A stretch of DNA of 31,692 nucleotides. Source: DASUFI01 sp036274635 (lineage in GTDB: Bacteria; Planctomycetota; B15-G4). The notes beneath the pieces were generated by a model. It saw only the letters and a list, made by a program, of their open reading frames with translations, was not told the origin of the DNA and searched no databases. The stretch is taken from the NCBI GenBank assembly GCA_036274635.1, contig DASUFI010000355.1:1-31692 (forward strand), given 5' to 3'. This document shows positions 9,185-17,529 of the stretch, piece by piece (position 1 is the first letter of the stretch; the number at the start of each line of letters is the position of its first letter). The translations under genes were made by a program, and so were the position numbers.

Positions 9185-10209
9185 CGCGCGCCCTCCAGCA
9201 GCTCGCCCGCCGCCGCCGCCACCGGTCCAACGTCCAGCCACTCCATGCAGATGCGATCGCCGCAGCGGCGAAGCGTGCACGGGCTGCAGGCCACGCCCGA
9301 GCGCAGCACCCGCGCGCCATCGAAGTACGGCCCGGTGACGGCCGGCTCCTTCGGGCCGTAGAGCCCGAGCACCGGCGTGCCCAGCGCATTGGCGAGGTGC
9401 AGGGGCAAGCTGTCCGACGCGACCACGAGCTGCGCGCGCTCCAGCAGCGCGGCGAGGTCCATCAGGCCCGAGGGCTGCGGCGCCAGCGCTGGCGCCCGCA
9501 GCGCGCGACGCACGGCGTCCACCAGCTCGCGCTCGCCCGGGCCGCCGGTGACGACCAGCCGCGCGCCGTGCCGCGCGACGAGCGCGTCGCCCAGCTCCGC
9601 GAAGCGCTCGGGCGCCCAGCGCTTGAGCTCGCCGAAGGCCGAGGTGCCCGGGTGCAGCACCACCACCGGCCCGTCGCCCGCCAGCGCCTGCGCAGCGCGC
9701 CGGCGCGCGCCCTCGTCCAGCGCCAGCCGCGGACGCTGCGCCACGCGCGGCACCGGCACGCCCAGCGCCGCCACGAGCTGCAGCGCCTGGGCCACGCGGT
9801 GGCGCGCGCCCTGCGGCGAGACCGTCGTGTCATAGGCGCGGTGGGCGCCCTCGCGCGCGACCGAGGCGTCGAAGCCCACCGTGCGGGCCGCCCGCAGGCA
9901 CACGAGCTGGATGCGCGTCTTCAGCGTGCCCTGCAGGTCCAGCACGAGGTCGTCGCGGCGCGCGAGCAGGCGCGCGAAGTGCGCCGGCCAGCGCGACGGC
10001 TGCTTGCGCGGGAAGACCAGCACCTCGTGCAGGCCGGGCAGCAGCGCCAGCAGCGGCGCCGCGCGGTCCTCGACCAGCCACGTCACGCGCGCCGCGCGGC
10101 CGCTGTCCAGCAACGCCTGCACCGCGGGCATGGCGAAGAGCACGTCGCCCAGCGCGGACAGGCGCACGATGAGCACCGAGCCGAGTGTCGTCGCGGGCGT
10201 CGCGTTCAC
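9181..10209 (-). CDS. GT9-family glycosyltransferase (LPS heptosyltransferase-like)
   Basis: About 342 residues. The N-terminal I-V-R-L-S-A-L-G-D-V-L-F-A-M-P-A motif is the signature of ADP-heptose:LPS heptosyltransferases (family GT9). Further support comes from H-P-G-T-S followed by K-R-W-A-P-E-R-F, the donor-site region S-D-S-L-P-L-H-L-A-N-A-L-G with G-L-Y-G-P, and a C-terminal cysteine cluster C-S-P-C...C...C-M. It would act at the cytoplasmic face of the inner membrane, adding a sugar to the LPS core; which sugar cannot be told. The start is uncertain: GTG at 10209 gives a short leader, while GTG at 10176 puts the motif at the very N-terminus; neither has a clear Shine-Dalgarno. It is divergent from an LPS-core kinase and coupled to glnE. 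Confidence 0.88.
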   Translation of the reverse strand: MNATPATTLGSVLIVRLSALGDVLFAMPAVQALLDSGRAARVTWLVEDRAAPLLALLPGLHEVLVFPRKQPSRWPAHFARLLARRDDLVLDLQGTLKTRIQLVCLRAARTVGFDASVAREGAHRAYDTTVSPQGARHRVAQALQLVAALGVPVPRVAQRPRLALDEGARRRAAQALAGDGPVVVLHPGTSAFGELKRWAPERFAELGDALVARHGARLVVTGGPGERELVDAVRRALRAPALAPQPSGLMDLAALLERAQLVVASDSLPLHLANALGTPVLGLYGPKEPAVTGPYFDGARVLRSGVACSPCTLRRCGDRICMEWLDVGPVAAAAGELLEGAR

Positions 10210-10260
10210 GGGGCGCCGAGCGTAGCAGGCGGCCGCGTGGATCGCGCGCGGGGCCACGGG

Positions 10261-10266
10261 TAAGGT
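10261..10266 (+). promoter_or_regulatory. Ribosome binding site deciding the LPS kinase start
   Basis: TAAGGT lies 7 nt before the ATG at 10274. A GTG at 10265 in the same frame would fall inside this site, so the ATG is the better start. Confidence 0.5.
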
Positions 10267-10273
10267 GCCACGC

Positions 10274-11107
10274 ATGCGCCCCCCGGACCTGCCGCCCAGC
10301 CTGCAGGGCAGCCACCGCCTCCTCGTGCGCGGCGCCGTGCGCCTCCTCGTGCGCCGCGACTGGGAGCCCGCGCTGCCGCTCGAGCGCCTGCTCGACGGTG
10401 CGCCGCCCGAGGCCTGGGGGCGCTCCGTGCCGCACGCGCTGCGGGGCCGTGCGGCGGTGCACGTGCTGGCGACGCCGCGCGGGGAGATCGTGGCCAAGAG
10501 GCTGCAGCGCGGCGGGATGCTGGGCGGCGTGCTGCGCGGGCTGTACGGCGACGCGTCAAGGTCGGTGCGCGAAGCGCAGGCGGCGGAGGAGCTTGCGGCG
10601 CGCGGGGTGGCGACGCCGCCGGTCATCGCTGCGCGCGCGACGCGCGTGATGCCGCTGCTGTGGAGGCTCGAGGTGGCGACGGCGCGGCTGCCGGCGGAAG
10701 GGGATCTGCTGGAGGTGTTGCGCGCGAGAGGCAGCGTGCCGGGGCTGCCGCTGGCGGTGGGGCGCACGCTGCGGAGCGCGCACGATGCGGGGCTGCGGCA
10801 TCGCGATCTGCAGGTGAAGAATCTGCTCGTGCCGGCAGGGTTTCCGGGGATGGGGGGAGCGAGCGAGCCGGTGGCGCTCGTGCTGCTCGATCTGGATCGG
10901 TGCGAGGTGGCGGCGCCGCTGAGCGAGGAGGAGCGGCTGGCGGCGCTGGCACGGTTCGCGCGCTCACTCGCGAAGCAGAACGTCCTGCCCGCCGCGCGCC
11001 ACGTGCGCTCGTTCGCGCGGGGCTACGGCGCGACGGGGGGCTTCCTGCGGCGGCTCGCCGCGCGGGCCGCGCGGCAGGTGAGCTGGCATCGCTGGGCGTG
11101 GGAGTAG
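10274..11107 (+). CDS. Lipopolysaccharide core kinase (Kdo/WaaP-type, protein-kinase-like fold)
   Basis: A 277-residue protein of the lipopolysaccharide kinase family, which phosphorylates Kdo or heptose of the inner core using a eukaryotic-kinase-like fold. Visible are V-A-K with Lys75 as likely ATP-binding lysine, the catalytic loop H176-R-D178-L-Q-V-K-N183, and L-L-D206-L-D208 in place of DFG as the metal-binding motif. The short length with little after the DLD motif is typical. It is transcribed away from the GT9 gene across a 64-bp gap, consistent with a shared role in building LPS core. Acceptor (Kdo or heptose) cannot be told, so I give no symbol. It converges on the small membrane-protein pair, with 31 bp between the stops and no obvious terminator. 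Confidence 0.87.
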   Translation: MRPPDLPPSLQGSHRLLVRGAVRLLVRRDWEPALPLERLLDGAPPEAWGRSVPHALRGRAAVHVLATPRGEIVAKRLQRGGMLGGVLRGLYGDASRSVREAQAAEELAARGVATPPVIAARATRVMPLLWRLEVATARLPAEGDLLEVLRARGSVPGLPLAVGRTLRSAHDAGLRHRDLQVKNLLVPAGFPGMGGASEPVALVLLDLDRCEVAAPLSEEERLAALARFARSLAKQNVLPAARHVRSFARGYGATGGFLRRLAARAARQVSWHRWAWE

Positions 11108-11138
11108 CGCCGCAGCGCTCGCGCAGCCCGCCCTTCCC

Positions 11139-11360
11139 TCAGAACACCTTCCCCAGCAACTGCGCCAGCAGCAGCGACACCGCCGCCAGGATCGCGCTCC
11201 CTCCCAAAAACGTGAGCCACCTCCGCACGCCGCGCTTCGCCGCAGCGCGCACCGAGTCCTCGTGCAGCGCGTGGTAGACGAGGCACACGAAGAGCGAGAG
11301 CACGAAGAACCAGAAGAGGTGCTCCGCCAGAGCGAGCGGCCCGACCGCGCCCGGGATCAT
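11139..11360 (-). CDS. Small two-helix membrane protein, unknown function
   Basis: A 73-residue protein with two predicted transmembrane helices, about residues 8-30 and 49-70, joined by a short basic loop. Its ATG overlaps the stop of the upstream gene as ATGA, so it is translationally coupled to the DUF6677-like protein and probably works with it. No family is recognised. The coupling and clean hydrophobic pattern make it a likely real gene despite its size. Confidence 0.7.
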   Translation of the reverse strand: MIPGAVGPLALAEHLFWFFVLSLFVCLVYHALHEDSVRAAAKRGVRRWLTFLGGSAILAAVSLLLAQLLGKVF

Positions 11361-11746
11361 GCGCGCTTCCCGCCGGGGGTCGCGGTCGCGCCGCGCGTGC
11401 GCGCGATGGTGTAGGCGTCCACGATGGCGACCACGTTCATGATGCCGGCCACGGTGGTGAAGACCACGCCGAGCTCGAGGCGGTCGATGGTGTGGTCCTG
11501 GGCGCGCAGGCCGAGGAAGCGGTTGGCCAGCAGCGCGGGCGCGCCGGCGCACACCTGCCCCCACCAGTGGTAGGGGAACTTCACCGACGCGACGCTGTAG
11601 CCCTGCCCGAGCAGCAGGCCGATGCCGAAGGCCGCGAGGATGAGGCCGCCCATGTACAGGCCCTTGGCGGTGCGGCCGAGCAGGATGTGCCCGAGGCCGG
11701 GCACGAACCAGGCGGCCAGGGCGATGAGGGGCGGTGGCAGGGACAT
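11357..11746 (-). CDS. DUF6677-like integral membrane protein
   Basis: About 129 residues. The N-terminus has W-F-V-P-G-L-G-H-I-L-L-G-R followed by K-G-L-Y-M-G-G, a pattern seen in DUF6677 and related TM2-like small membrane proteins. Three hydrophobic segments are visible (about residues 5-20, 28-45 and a C-terminal one around 95-115), separated by a tryptophan- and proline-containing loop. Two starts are possible: ATG at 11746, chosen because a GGGG precedes it, or ATG at 11758, adding four residues. The gene is divergent from the thioesterase gene and coupled by ATGA to the small two-helix protein. Function is unknown. Confidence 0.72.
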   Translation of the reverse strand: MSLPPPLIALAAWFVPGLGHILLGRTAKGLYMGGLILAAFGIGLLLGQGYSVASVKFPYHWWGQVCAGAPALLANRFLGLRAQDHTIDRLELGVVFTTVAGIMNVVAIVDAYTIARTRGATATPGGKRA

Positions 11747-11812
11747 GGGGCGCCCCATGATCCACGACGCCCGGGCTTGCGCCAAACGGCCTCGTTGTGC
11801 GGAACTGCGCGC

Positions 11813-12241
11813 ATGAGCGACTGCGTCGTCCCGATCCGGCCCCGCTATGGCGAGGTGGACGCCATGGGTGTGGTCTACCACGCCCACTACCTCGTGTACT
11901 TCGACGTCGGCCGCACGGAATGGATGCGCGCGGCCGGCATCCCTTACGCCGGCCTCGAGGCGCGCGGCTACCGGCTGGTCGTGGTGGACGTGGGGCTGCG
12001 CTACCTGCGGCCCGCGCGCTACGACGAGCAGCTGTCCCTGACCACACGCGTCACCGAGGTGGGCGGCGCCTCCGTGCTCTTCACCTACGAGCTGCGCGGG
12101 CCCGCCGGCCTGCTGGCCACCGGCCACACGCGGCTGGGCTGCCTCGACCACGGCAACCGCCCCGTGCGACTGCCCCAGGACGCCCTCGCCTGCCTGCGCC
12201 GGGGAATCCAGGCGGGCCCCTCGCCGTCGGAGTCGCCATGA
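11813..12241 (+). CDS. YbgC/FadM-type acyl-CoA thioesterase (hotdog fold)
   Basis: A 142-residue single-domain hotdog protein. The N-terminal block Y12-G-E-V-D16-A-M-G-V-V-Y-H-A-H-Y carries the catalytic aspartate (Asp16) and the helix start typical of the 4-hydroxybenzoyl-CoA thioesterase/YbgC family, which hydrolyses acyl-CoA thioesters. Length is normal. I chose the ATG at 11813 because it gives the family N-terminus directly; the upstream open frame runs into the divergent gene. The stop overlaps the next start (ATGA), so the HEAT-repeat lipoprotein is coupled. YbgC often accompanies Tol-Pal genes, but none are here, so the physiological substrate is open. Confidence 0.9.
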   Translation: MSDCVVPIRPRYGEVDAMGVVYHAHYLVYFDVGRTEWMRAAGIPYAGLEARGYRLVVVDVGLRYLRPARYDEQLSLTTRVTEVGGASVLFTYELRGPAGLLATGHTRLGCLDHGNRPVRLPQDALACLRRGIQAGPSPSESP

Positions 12242-13158
12242 GAGTCGCCCTGTGCGCCGCCCTGCCCGTCCTGCTGTTCGCCTGCTCGAGCCCCGAGCCG
12301 GCGCACCCGATCCCCGTGCACCCTGAAGCCGCGACGCGCGACGACTTTCTGCACCGCCTCGCCGAGGCCAAGGCCAAGCCTGACCCCGAGGACGTGGACA
12401 CGGTGATGAACAACCTCGAGCACCTCTTGCCCGCCTGGCAGACGGAGCAGCGCCGCGGCACGGAGACGCCGCTCGAGAACATCCTCACGATCAAGGTGGT
12501 CACGCGCTTCGATGACGTGCTCGCGGCCTTCGTCTCGGGCCCGCGCGAGCGCCGCCTCGTGGCCGCGTGGGCGCTGGGCTTCGCGCGCGTGCCGGACAAC
12601 GACCTCGGGCTGCAGTCGCCGCACGCCCAGGCGCGCGACGCGCTCGTCGCCGCGCTGCACGAGACCGACGACGAGCTCCTGCGCAACGTGCTCCTCGGCC
12701 TGTGGAAGCTGGGCGACCCGGACACGCCGGTGCAGCCGGTCGTGGACCTGCTGGTGCAGCACCACGATCCCGACGTGCGCGCCAACGCCGCGCTGTGCCT
12801 CACCGCCATCCTGACGGCCGAGACCGCCAGCTCCGCCATGGACGCCGCGCTCGTGGCCCTGGGCGACGACGACGCGCGCGTGCGCCTGCACGCCACGGGC
12901 GTCGTGAGGCGCTTCCCGTCGGCCGCCGGTACCGAGCGTCTGCAGCAGCTGCTGCCTGACGAGGACATGCCCTTGGTGCGCGCCGCGATCGCCAATGCGC
13001 TCGGCGCGGCGCGCGCGCGCTCGGCGACGGCGATGCTGGCGAGCATGTTGTCGAGCACGCACGAGATCGAGGCCGTCGCGGCGCATCGGGCGCTGGTGGA
13101 GATCTATGGGCAGGATCTCGGACCGAAGCCGGCCGACTGGGCGGAGATGCTGCAGTAG
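12238..13158 (+). CDS. HEAT-repeat lipoprotein
   Basis: A 306-residue protein with a short lipoprotein signal peptide ending in L-F-A-C with Cys16 as lipidation site. From about residue 95 to 290 it consists of repeated alpha-helical pairs with the HEAT/PBS-lyase-like pattern (D-x-x-V-R-x-x-A-x-x-A-L and close variants, such as D-P-D-V-R-A-N-A-A-L and D-D-A-R-V-R-L-H-A). Such arrays usually serve as protein-binding scaffolds. It would be anchored in a membrane on the periplasmic side. Its ATG overlaps the thioesterase stop. Specific function is unknown. A 183-bp intergenic stretch with a long palindrome follows. Confidence 0.83.
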   Translation: MRVALCAALPVLLFACSSPEPAHPIPVHPEAATRDDFLHRLAEAKAKPDPEDVDTVMNNLEHLLPAWQTEQRRGTETPLENILTIKVVTRFDDVLAAFVSGPRERRLVAAWALGFARVPDNDLGLQSPHAQARDALVAALHETDDELLRNVLLGLWKLGDPDTPVQPVVDLLVQHHDPDVRANAALCLTAILTAETASSAMDAALVALGDDDARVRLHATGVVRRFPSAAGTERLQQLLPDEDMPLVRAAIANALGAARARSATAMLASMLSSTHEIEAVAAHRALVEIYGQDLGPKPADWAEMLQ

Positions 13159-13181
13159 GCGAGTCGGCGCACTGCGCCGCC

Positions 13182-13343
13182 AGCGGCCCGTCGAAGAAGT
13201 CATTCCGGCCTGGACGGGCGTCTTTCGCGCCGGCTCTTCGTTGCACGCCCTGCGCCGAATCTCTGATTCGGCTCGGTCGCGCGCCTCGATCCGACGCGAA
13301 ATCCATCCCGTCCAGCTCCGAAGCACTTCTTCGACGGGCCGCT
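13182..13343. repeat. Long imperfect palindrome (cruciform/MITE-like element) in a convergent intergenic region
   Basis: A 162-bp near-palindrome lies between the HEAT lipoprotein gene and dprA. The outer arms, 13182-13200 and 13325-13343, are perfect 19-bp inverted repeats. Further in, 13210-13218 pairs perfectly with 13307-13315, and 13223-13233 pairs with 13291-13301 at 10 of 11 positions with a single-base shift. The centre is an 8-bp hairpin, 13254-13261 with 13265-13272, loop TCT. The right end supplies two bases of the dprA stop codon. No target-site duplication or coding content is evident. It could be a miniature inverted-repeat element, a REP/BIME-type unit or a two-way transcription terminator; no T-tract follows either end. 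Confidence 0.85.
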
Positions 13344-14394
13344 AGCGTGCGGCATATCGTCCTCCCGCCACGCGCACCACCCGTCCCTGCAGCTCCAGCG
13401 CCACGAGCTTTGCCCGCACCTCCGACACCGGCCGCATCAGCCTGCGCGCCAGCTCGTCCGGCGGCAGAACGGCGCTGCCCAGCGCGGCGAGCAGCGGATC
13501 GCGCGAGCCCTTCGGGCCCGCGGCAGGCGTGAGGCCGAGCGCGAGCAGCAGGTCGTCCACGTCGAGGATGGGCTGCGCGCCGTCGGCGATGAGCCGATTG
13601 GTGCCCTGCGACGTGGCGCTGTCGATCGGCCCCGGCACGACCAGCACGGCGTGGTCCAGCTCGATGGCGTGCCTGGCCGTGATGAGCGCGCCGCTCTTGC
13701 TGCTGGCCTCCACGACCAGCAGCCAGCGCGCCAGCGCCGCGATGAGGCGGTTGCGGCGCGGGAAGGTCCAGTGGGTGGGCGGGTCGTGCAGCGTGAACTC
13801 GCTGATGAGCGTGCCCTCGCGGGCGATGGTCTCCTGCAGCTCCGCGTGCTCGGGCGGGTACGGGATGCCGAGGCCGTTGCCGAGCACGGCGATGGGGCAG
13901 GCGCCCTCGGCCAGCGCCGCGTCGTGCGCGGCGCGGTCGATGCCGCGGGCCAGGCCCGAGACGAGGGCCACGCCGGCGCGCGCCGCCGCGCCCGCCAGCC
14001 GGCGCGTGGCATTGAGGCCGTAGGGGGTGGCGGCCCGCGAGCCGACCACGCCCAGCGCAGGCTCGGGCGGCGGCCAGCGCCCCCGCACCGCCAGCACCAG
14101 GGGGGCCTGGGGCAGCCCGCGCAGGACGGCCGGGAAATCGTCCTCCTCGCACCAGACCAGGCGGATGCCCCGCTCCGCGCAGGCCGCCGCCTCGGCCTGG
14201 GCCGCCCGGCCCTCGGGGTCCGAGAACACCAGCCGGACCAGGGCCTTTGGCAGACCGGCCTCGCCCCACTCGTCCGGGCTGCGCTCGCGCCATGGACCCG
14301 GCGACCCGAAGGCCTGGACCAGTTTCACGCACTCGTCGGCCGTGCCCCCCGCAACATGCAGGCACAGCACGTCCATCGGGATCAGACTGCTCAT
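13342..14394 (-). CDS. dprA: DNA-processing protein DprA
   Basis: A 350-residue DprA (Smf), which binds incoming single-stranded DNA during natural transformation and loads RecA. The Rossmann-like core is clear: G118-S-R-A-A-T-P-Y-G, then L-V-S-G-L-A-R-G-I-D-R-A-A-H, L-G-N-G-L, I-S-E-F, F-P-R-R-N-R-L-I-A-A-L, E-A-S-S-K-S-G-A-L-I-T and P-G-P-I-D-S-A-T-S-Q-G-T-N. The last 60 or so residues look like the usual C-terminal winged helix. The ATG at 14394 has a GAGG just upstream; a longer frame reaches 14514 but that part is not family-like. The N-terminal segment (residues 1-100) is weakly conserved, as is common. The stop codon overlaps the end of the intergenic palindrome. Confidence 0.95.
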   Translation of the reverse strand: MSSLIPMDVLCLHVAGGTADECVKLVQAFGSPGPWRERSPDEWGEAGLPKALVRLVFSDPEGRAAQAEAAACAERGIRLVWCEEDDFPAVLRGLPQAPLVLAVRGRWPPPEPALGVVGSRAATPYGLNATRRLAGAAARAGVALVSGLARGIDRAAHDAALAEGACPIAVLGNGLGIPYPPEHAELQETIAREGTLISEFTLHDPPTHWTFPRRNRLIAALARWLLVVEASSKSGALITARHAIELDHAVLVVPGPIDSATSQGTNRLIADGAQPILDVDDLLLALGLTPAAGPKGSRDPLLAALGSAVLPPDELARRLMRPVSEVRAKLVALELQGRVVRVAGGRYAAR

Positions 14395-14537
14395 GACCCT
14401 CAGTCGGCGGCGGCCCGCGGCGATTACGGCGCACGGGAATTGCCGCTCCGGAAGGGCCCGGCCGCTCGGCTGGACCCTCCTCCGGCACGGGGATAGACTT
14501 CGAACTCCGCACATATCCGCAGGTACTTGAGCAACAA
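14395..14537. other. Divergent intergenic region between dprA and the FG-GAP protein gene
   Basis: The 143 bp between two divergent genes should contain both promoters. The half next to the FG-GAP gene (14500-14537) is locally poorer in G and C, but I see no convincing -35/-10 pair or operator. Confidence 0.4.
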
Positions 14538-17525
14538 GTGTTTACGACTCACATCGTGTCCCGCGGCGTCCTCCTGATCGCCCTGCTGTCCTGCGCGACG
14601 GCGGCGCAGACCACCTTGCAGCTCGCCAACATGTCGGGCGAGCGCGGCCTGATCTGCCAGGGCGTGCTGGGGGTGTCCGGCCCGCCGCTGAAGCCGGTGG
14701 CCGGCGACCTCGGGCGCAGCTCGGCGGTGGTGGACCTCAACGGCGACGGCTTCGACGACCTCGTGGTGGGCGCGCCGCTGCTGCCCACCGCGCCCGCCTC
14801 GGGCGTGCTGGACGACGCCGGGCACGTGTACGTGCTCTTCGGCTCGGCCGCCAAGGGCCTGCCGGGCAGCAGCCCGGACTTCAGCTTCGGCTCCTTCTCG
14901 CAGGGGCAGGCCGTCGACCTCGCGGGCGACCCGGGCGATCACGCCGGCGCCTCGGTCAGCGCGGCGGGCGACGTGGACGGCGACGGCTTCGACGACGTGG
15001 TCATCGGCGCGCCCAGTCGCACGGTGGGCGGCCGCACATCGGCGGGCGGCGCCTATCTCGTGCTCGGGCGCGGCGACTTCGCGACGCTGCCCAAGGTCCT
15101 CGTGCTCTCGGCGCTGGCGGGGGGCAACCGCGCGGTGTTCCTGGAGGGCGCGCACGAGTTCGGGGCCAGCGGCAGCGCGGTGAGCGGCGGCGTGGACTGC
15201 AACCACGACGGCTTCGACGACGTGGTGCTGGGCGCGCCGCTGGACTCGACCAACGGGCACTCGCAGAACGGCACGGCGACCGTGTTCTACGGGCGCGCGG
15301 GCCTCGGCGCGCTGAACGTCCTCGACCTCTCGACGCAGGGCGCGGGCCAGGTCACCGTGGTGCACGGCGGCGCCGACTTCGCCTTCATGGGCCAGGCGGT
15401 CGCGGGCATCGGCAAGTTCGATCCGGTGCTGCCGATGACCAGCAACCAGGTCAACCTGTTCTTCGGCGACGACGTGGCGCTGGGCGCGCCCGGCACGAGC
15501 AACGGCGCCAGCTTCTTCACGGGCGCGGTCTACGTGCTGCGCGGCGTGGCCAGCGGCGTGCCGGCGGTCAGCTACACGACCGCCGACTTCGGCAACGGCC
15601 CGTTCAAGGCGGGCATCGTCTACACCGGCGCGGCCGCGGGCGACCAGCTGGGCTCATGGCTCGCGCCGGCGGGCGACCTGGTGGCGCTCGACGGCGAGGG
15701 CTTCGAGGACTTCCTCGTCACCGCGCCGTTCAACGACGGCCTCGGCAAGCCGGACTGCGGGGCCGTGTACGTGCTCGTCGGCCGGCTCGTCGGGCAGAAC
15801 CCGCAGGGCTTCAACGTGTCGCTGCTGGGCCAGGGCCTGCCGAACGTGCTCGGCATCTACATCCAGGGCGCCGTCTCCGCGGGCGGCCAGAGCGGGGTGT
15901 GGGCGATCAAGGCCGGCGACTGGAACGGCGACAACGTGCCCGACGTCGCGGTGGGCTTCCCCAACGTGGCCACGCTGGCCGGCACCGTCTTCCAGGCGGC
16001 GGGCGTCACGCGCATCCTCGACGGCAGCAAGGTGCTCTTCGCGGCGGGCACCGTGGACCTGGGGAACCCCGTCGCCAGCTGGGACCTGATGCAGCTGCAG
16101 GGCGAGGCCACCGGCGCCCACGTGGGCTCGGGCCTCGCCATGGGTGACTTCAACGGCGACGGCGCCTCGGACCTCTCCATCGGCGCGAGCGGCGCGCCCT
16201 CCGATCCGTCGCCCTTCGATCCGACCGGCCTCGCGCACCTGAAGACCGGGCGCGCGCACGTGCTCTACGGGCCGATGACGCGCCTGATCTCGGTCACGCC
16301 GTCCTCGAGCTGGTTCGGCGGCCCGCAGGTGACGCTCGCGGCCTTCAGCGTGCCGGCCAGCGGCGTCAGCGTGAAGGTGGACGGGCTGGCGGCCACCGTG
16401 GTGAGCGTCACGCCGGGCGACAGCGGCTCGATCGTCATCGCGCCGCCTGCGCCGACGGCCTTCGGCGCGCTGGCCGACATCAGCCTGGACACGCCGTCGG
16501 GCGACATCAGCTACAAGGACCTGCTGCAGTACGTGCCGCTCGCCATCACGGGCGGGCCCACGCCCAGCAGCGGCTCGCCCGGCATGTCGATCGCGCTCAC
16601 GGGCCAGGCCTTCTCCACGGTGCCCAACACGATCATCACGGTGGGGGGCTTCCCGGCCACGGTCACGGCCGTCGACGGCCTCGCCGGCACGCTGTCCTTC
16701 ACGCTCCCCAGCGGCCCCACCTTCGGCGTGCCGCTGGACCTGAAGGTGACCAACGCCAACGGCAGCAAGACCCTGCCGGGCGCGATCCAGTACCTGCCCA
16801 TCTCGGTGCAGAGCATCACGCCCAACTCGGCCCAGCAGGACTCGGGCGTGTTCTCGGCCAGCGCCGTGCCGTACCAGGGCGAGCCGCCCACGCCGGTGCA
16901 GATCACCGTGGGCAGCACCATCGGCCCGCCGCCGCCCGACGTGCTGGTGGAGTTCGGCACGGCCGCGCTGGGCTACCGCACGGCGCACGTCACCGGCGTC
17001 GCCGGCAACGTGATCAGCGCCGAGGTGCCGCCCTTCCTGCTCGGTCCGCAGACGCTGGTGGACGTGCGCGTCACCTACAGCGGCGAGAGCGGCGTCCTCA
17101 GCAACGGCTTCACCTACCTGAAGTCCGACTTCAAGGAGCTGAACCAGTACGCCCAGGCGGGCTACGGCGCCAAGCCGCCGCGCGCGCTCATGGCCGGCCA
17201 GTTCACCAACGGCGCCGCCGTGCTCTGCCAGGTCGACCAGATCCCGCCGCAGACGCAGAACGCCATCCTCTTCCTCGGCCTCGGCCTGAAGGACCCGCCG
17301 CCCACCATCCACGGCGGGCCGTTCCCCATCGACATCGGCCTGCCCTTCTTCGTCGTCTTCCTGCCGCCGCTGTCGACCGTCTCGATCTCGAAGGCGATGC
17401 CAACCAACATCGACCCGTCGAGCGACGGCGCCTCGCTCTACATCCACATCCTCACGAAGGAGAAGTCGGGCGGCGTCGTGAAGTGGGGCTTCTCGAACAT
17501 CCTGCAGATGACGGTCGACCTCTGA
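14538..17525 (+). CDS. Secreted FG-GAP repeat protein with IPT/TIG domains
   Basis: A 995-residue protein with an N-terminal signal peptide (hydrophobic core about residues 10-22, cleavage probably near A-T-A-A-Q). The first 560 residues form an integrin-alpha-like beta-propeller: calcium-loop motifs D-L-N-G-D-G-F-D-D (about 65), D-V-D-G-D-G-F-D-D (146), D-C-N-H-D-G-F-D-D (220), D-W-N-G-D-N-V-P-D (460) and D-F-N-G-D-G-A-S-D (537), each followed by V-V-G-A-P or a variant. Residues about 585-860 hold three immunoglobulin-like IPT/TIG units, each opening with I-T/S-x-x-x-P-S-S/N. The C-terminal 130 residues are beta-rich with no known domain. Start codon is uncertain: GTG at 14538 chosen, GTG at 14556 also possible. 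It is likely a surface or adhesion protein. Confidence 0.88.
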   Translation: MFTTHIVSRGVLLIALLSCATAAQTTLQLANMSGERGLICQGVLGVSGPPLKPVAGDLGRSSAVVDLNGDGFDDLVVGAPLLPTAPASGVLDDAGHVYVLFGSAAKGLPGSSPDFSFGSFSQGQAVDLAGDPGDHAGASVSAAGDVDGDGFDDVVIGAPSRTVGGRTSAGGAYLVLGRGDFATLPKVLVLSALAGGNRAVFLEGAHEFGASGSAVSGGVDCNHDGFDDVVLGAPLDSTNGHSQNGTATVFYGRAGLGALNVLDLSTQGAGQVTVVHGGADFAFMGQAVAGIGKFDPVLPMTSNQVNLFFGDDVALGAPGTSNGASFFTGAVYVLRGVASGVPAVSYTTADFGNGPFKAGIVYTGAAAGDQLGSWLAPAGDLVALDGEGFEDFLVTAPFNDGLGKPDCGAVYVLVGRLVGQNPQGFNVSLLGQGLPNVLGIYIQGAVSAGGQSGVWAIKAGDWNGDNVPDVAVGFPNVATLAGTVFQAAGVTRILDGSKVLFAAGTVDLGNPVASWDLMQLQGEATGAHVGSGLAMGDFNGDGASDLSIGASGAPSDPSPFDPTGLAHLKTGRAHVLYGPMTRLISVTPSSSWFGGPQVTLAAFSVPASGVSVKVDGLAATVVSVTPGDSGSIVIAPPAPTAFGALADISLDTPSGDISYKDLLQYVPLAITGGPTPSSGSPGMSIALTGQAFSTVPNTIITVGGFPATVTAVDGLAGTLSFTLPSGPTFGVPLDLKVTNANGSKTLPGAIQYLPISVQSITPNSAQQDSGVFSASAVPYQGEPPTPVQITVGSTIGPPPPDVLVEFGTAALGYRTAHVTGVAGNVISAEVPPFLLGPQTLVDVRVTYSGESGVLSNGFTYLKSDFKELNQYAQAGYGAKPPRALMAGQFTNGAAVLCQVDQIPPQTQNAILFLGLGLKDPPPTIHGGPFPIDIGLPFFVVFLPPLSTVSISKAMPTNIDPSSDGASLYIHILTKEKSGGVVKWGFSNILQMTVDL

Positions 17526-17529
17526 GGAC

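Noticed and set aside
6245..9361. 1038-codon open frame on the plus strand opposite glnE
   Set aside because: Antisense frames stay open by chance in DNA with extreme third-position GC. The translation is low-complexity Arg/Gln/Val/His-rich with no family signature, while glnE on the other strand has all motifs.
14395..14537. Possible promoter for the FG-GAP gene
   Set aside because: No hexamer pair with acceptable spacing; the local drop in GC alone is not enough to name a promoter.
15654..17447. 597-codon minus-strand open frame inside the FG-GAP gene
   Set aside because: Antisense shadow of a gene with clear calcium-loop and IPT repeats; its own translation shows no recognisable domain.
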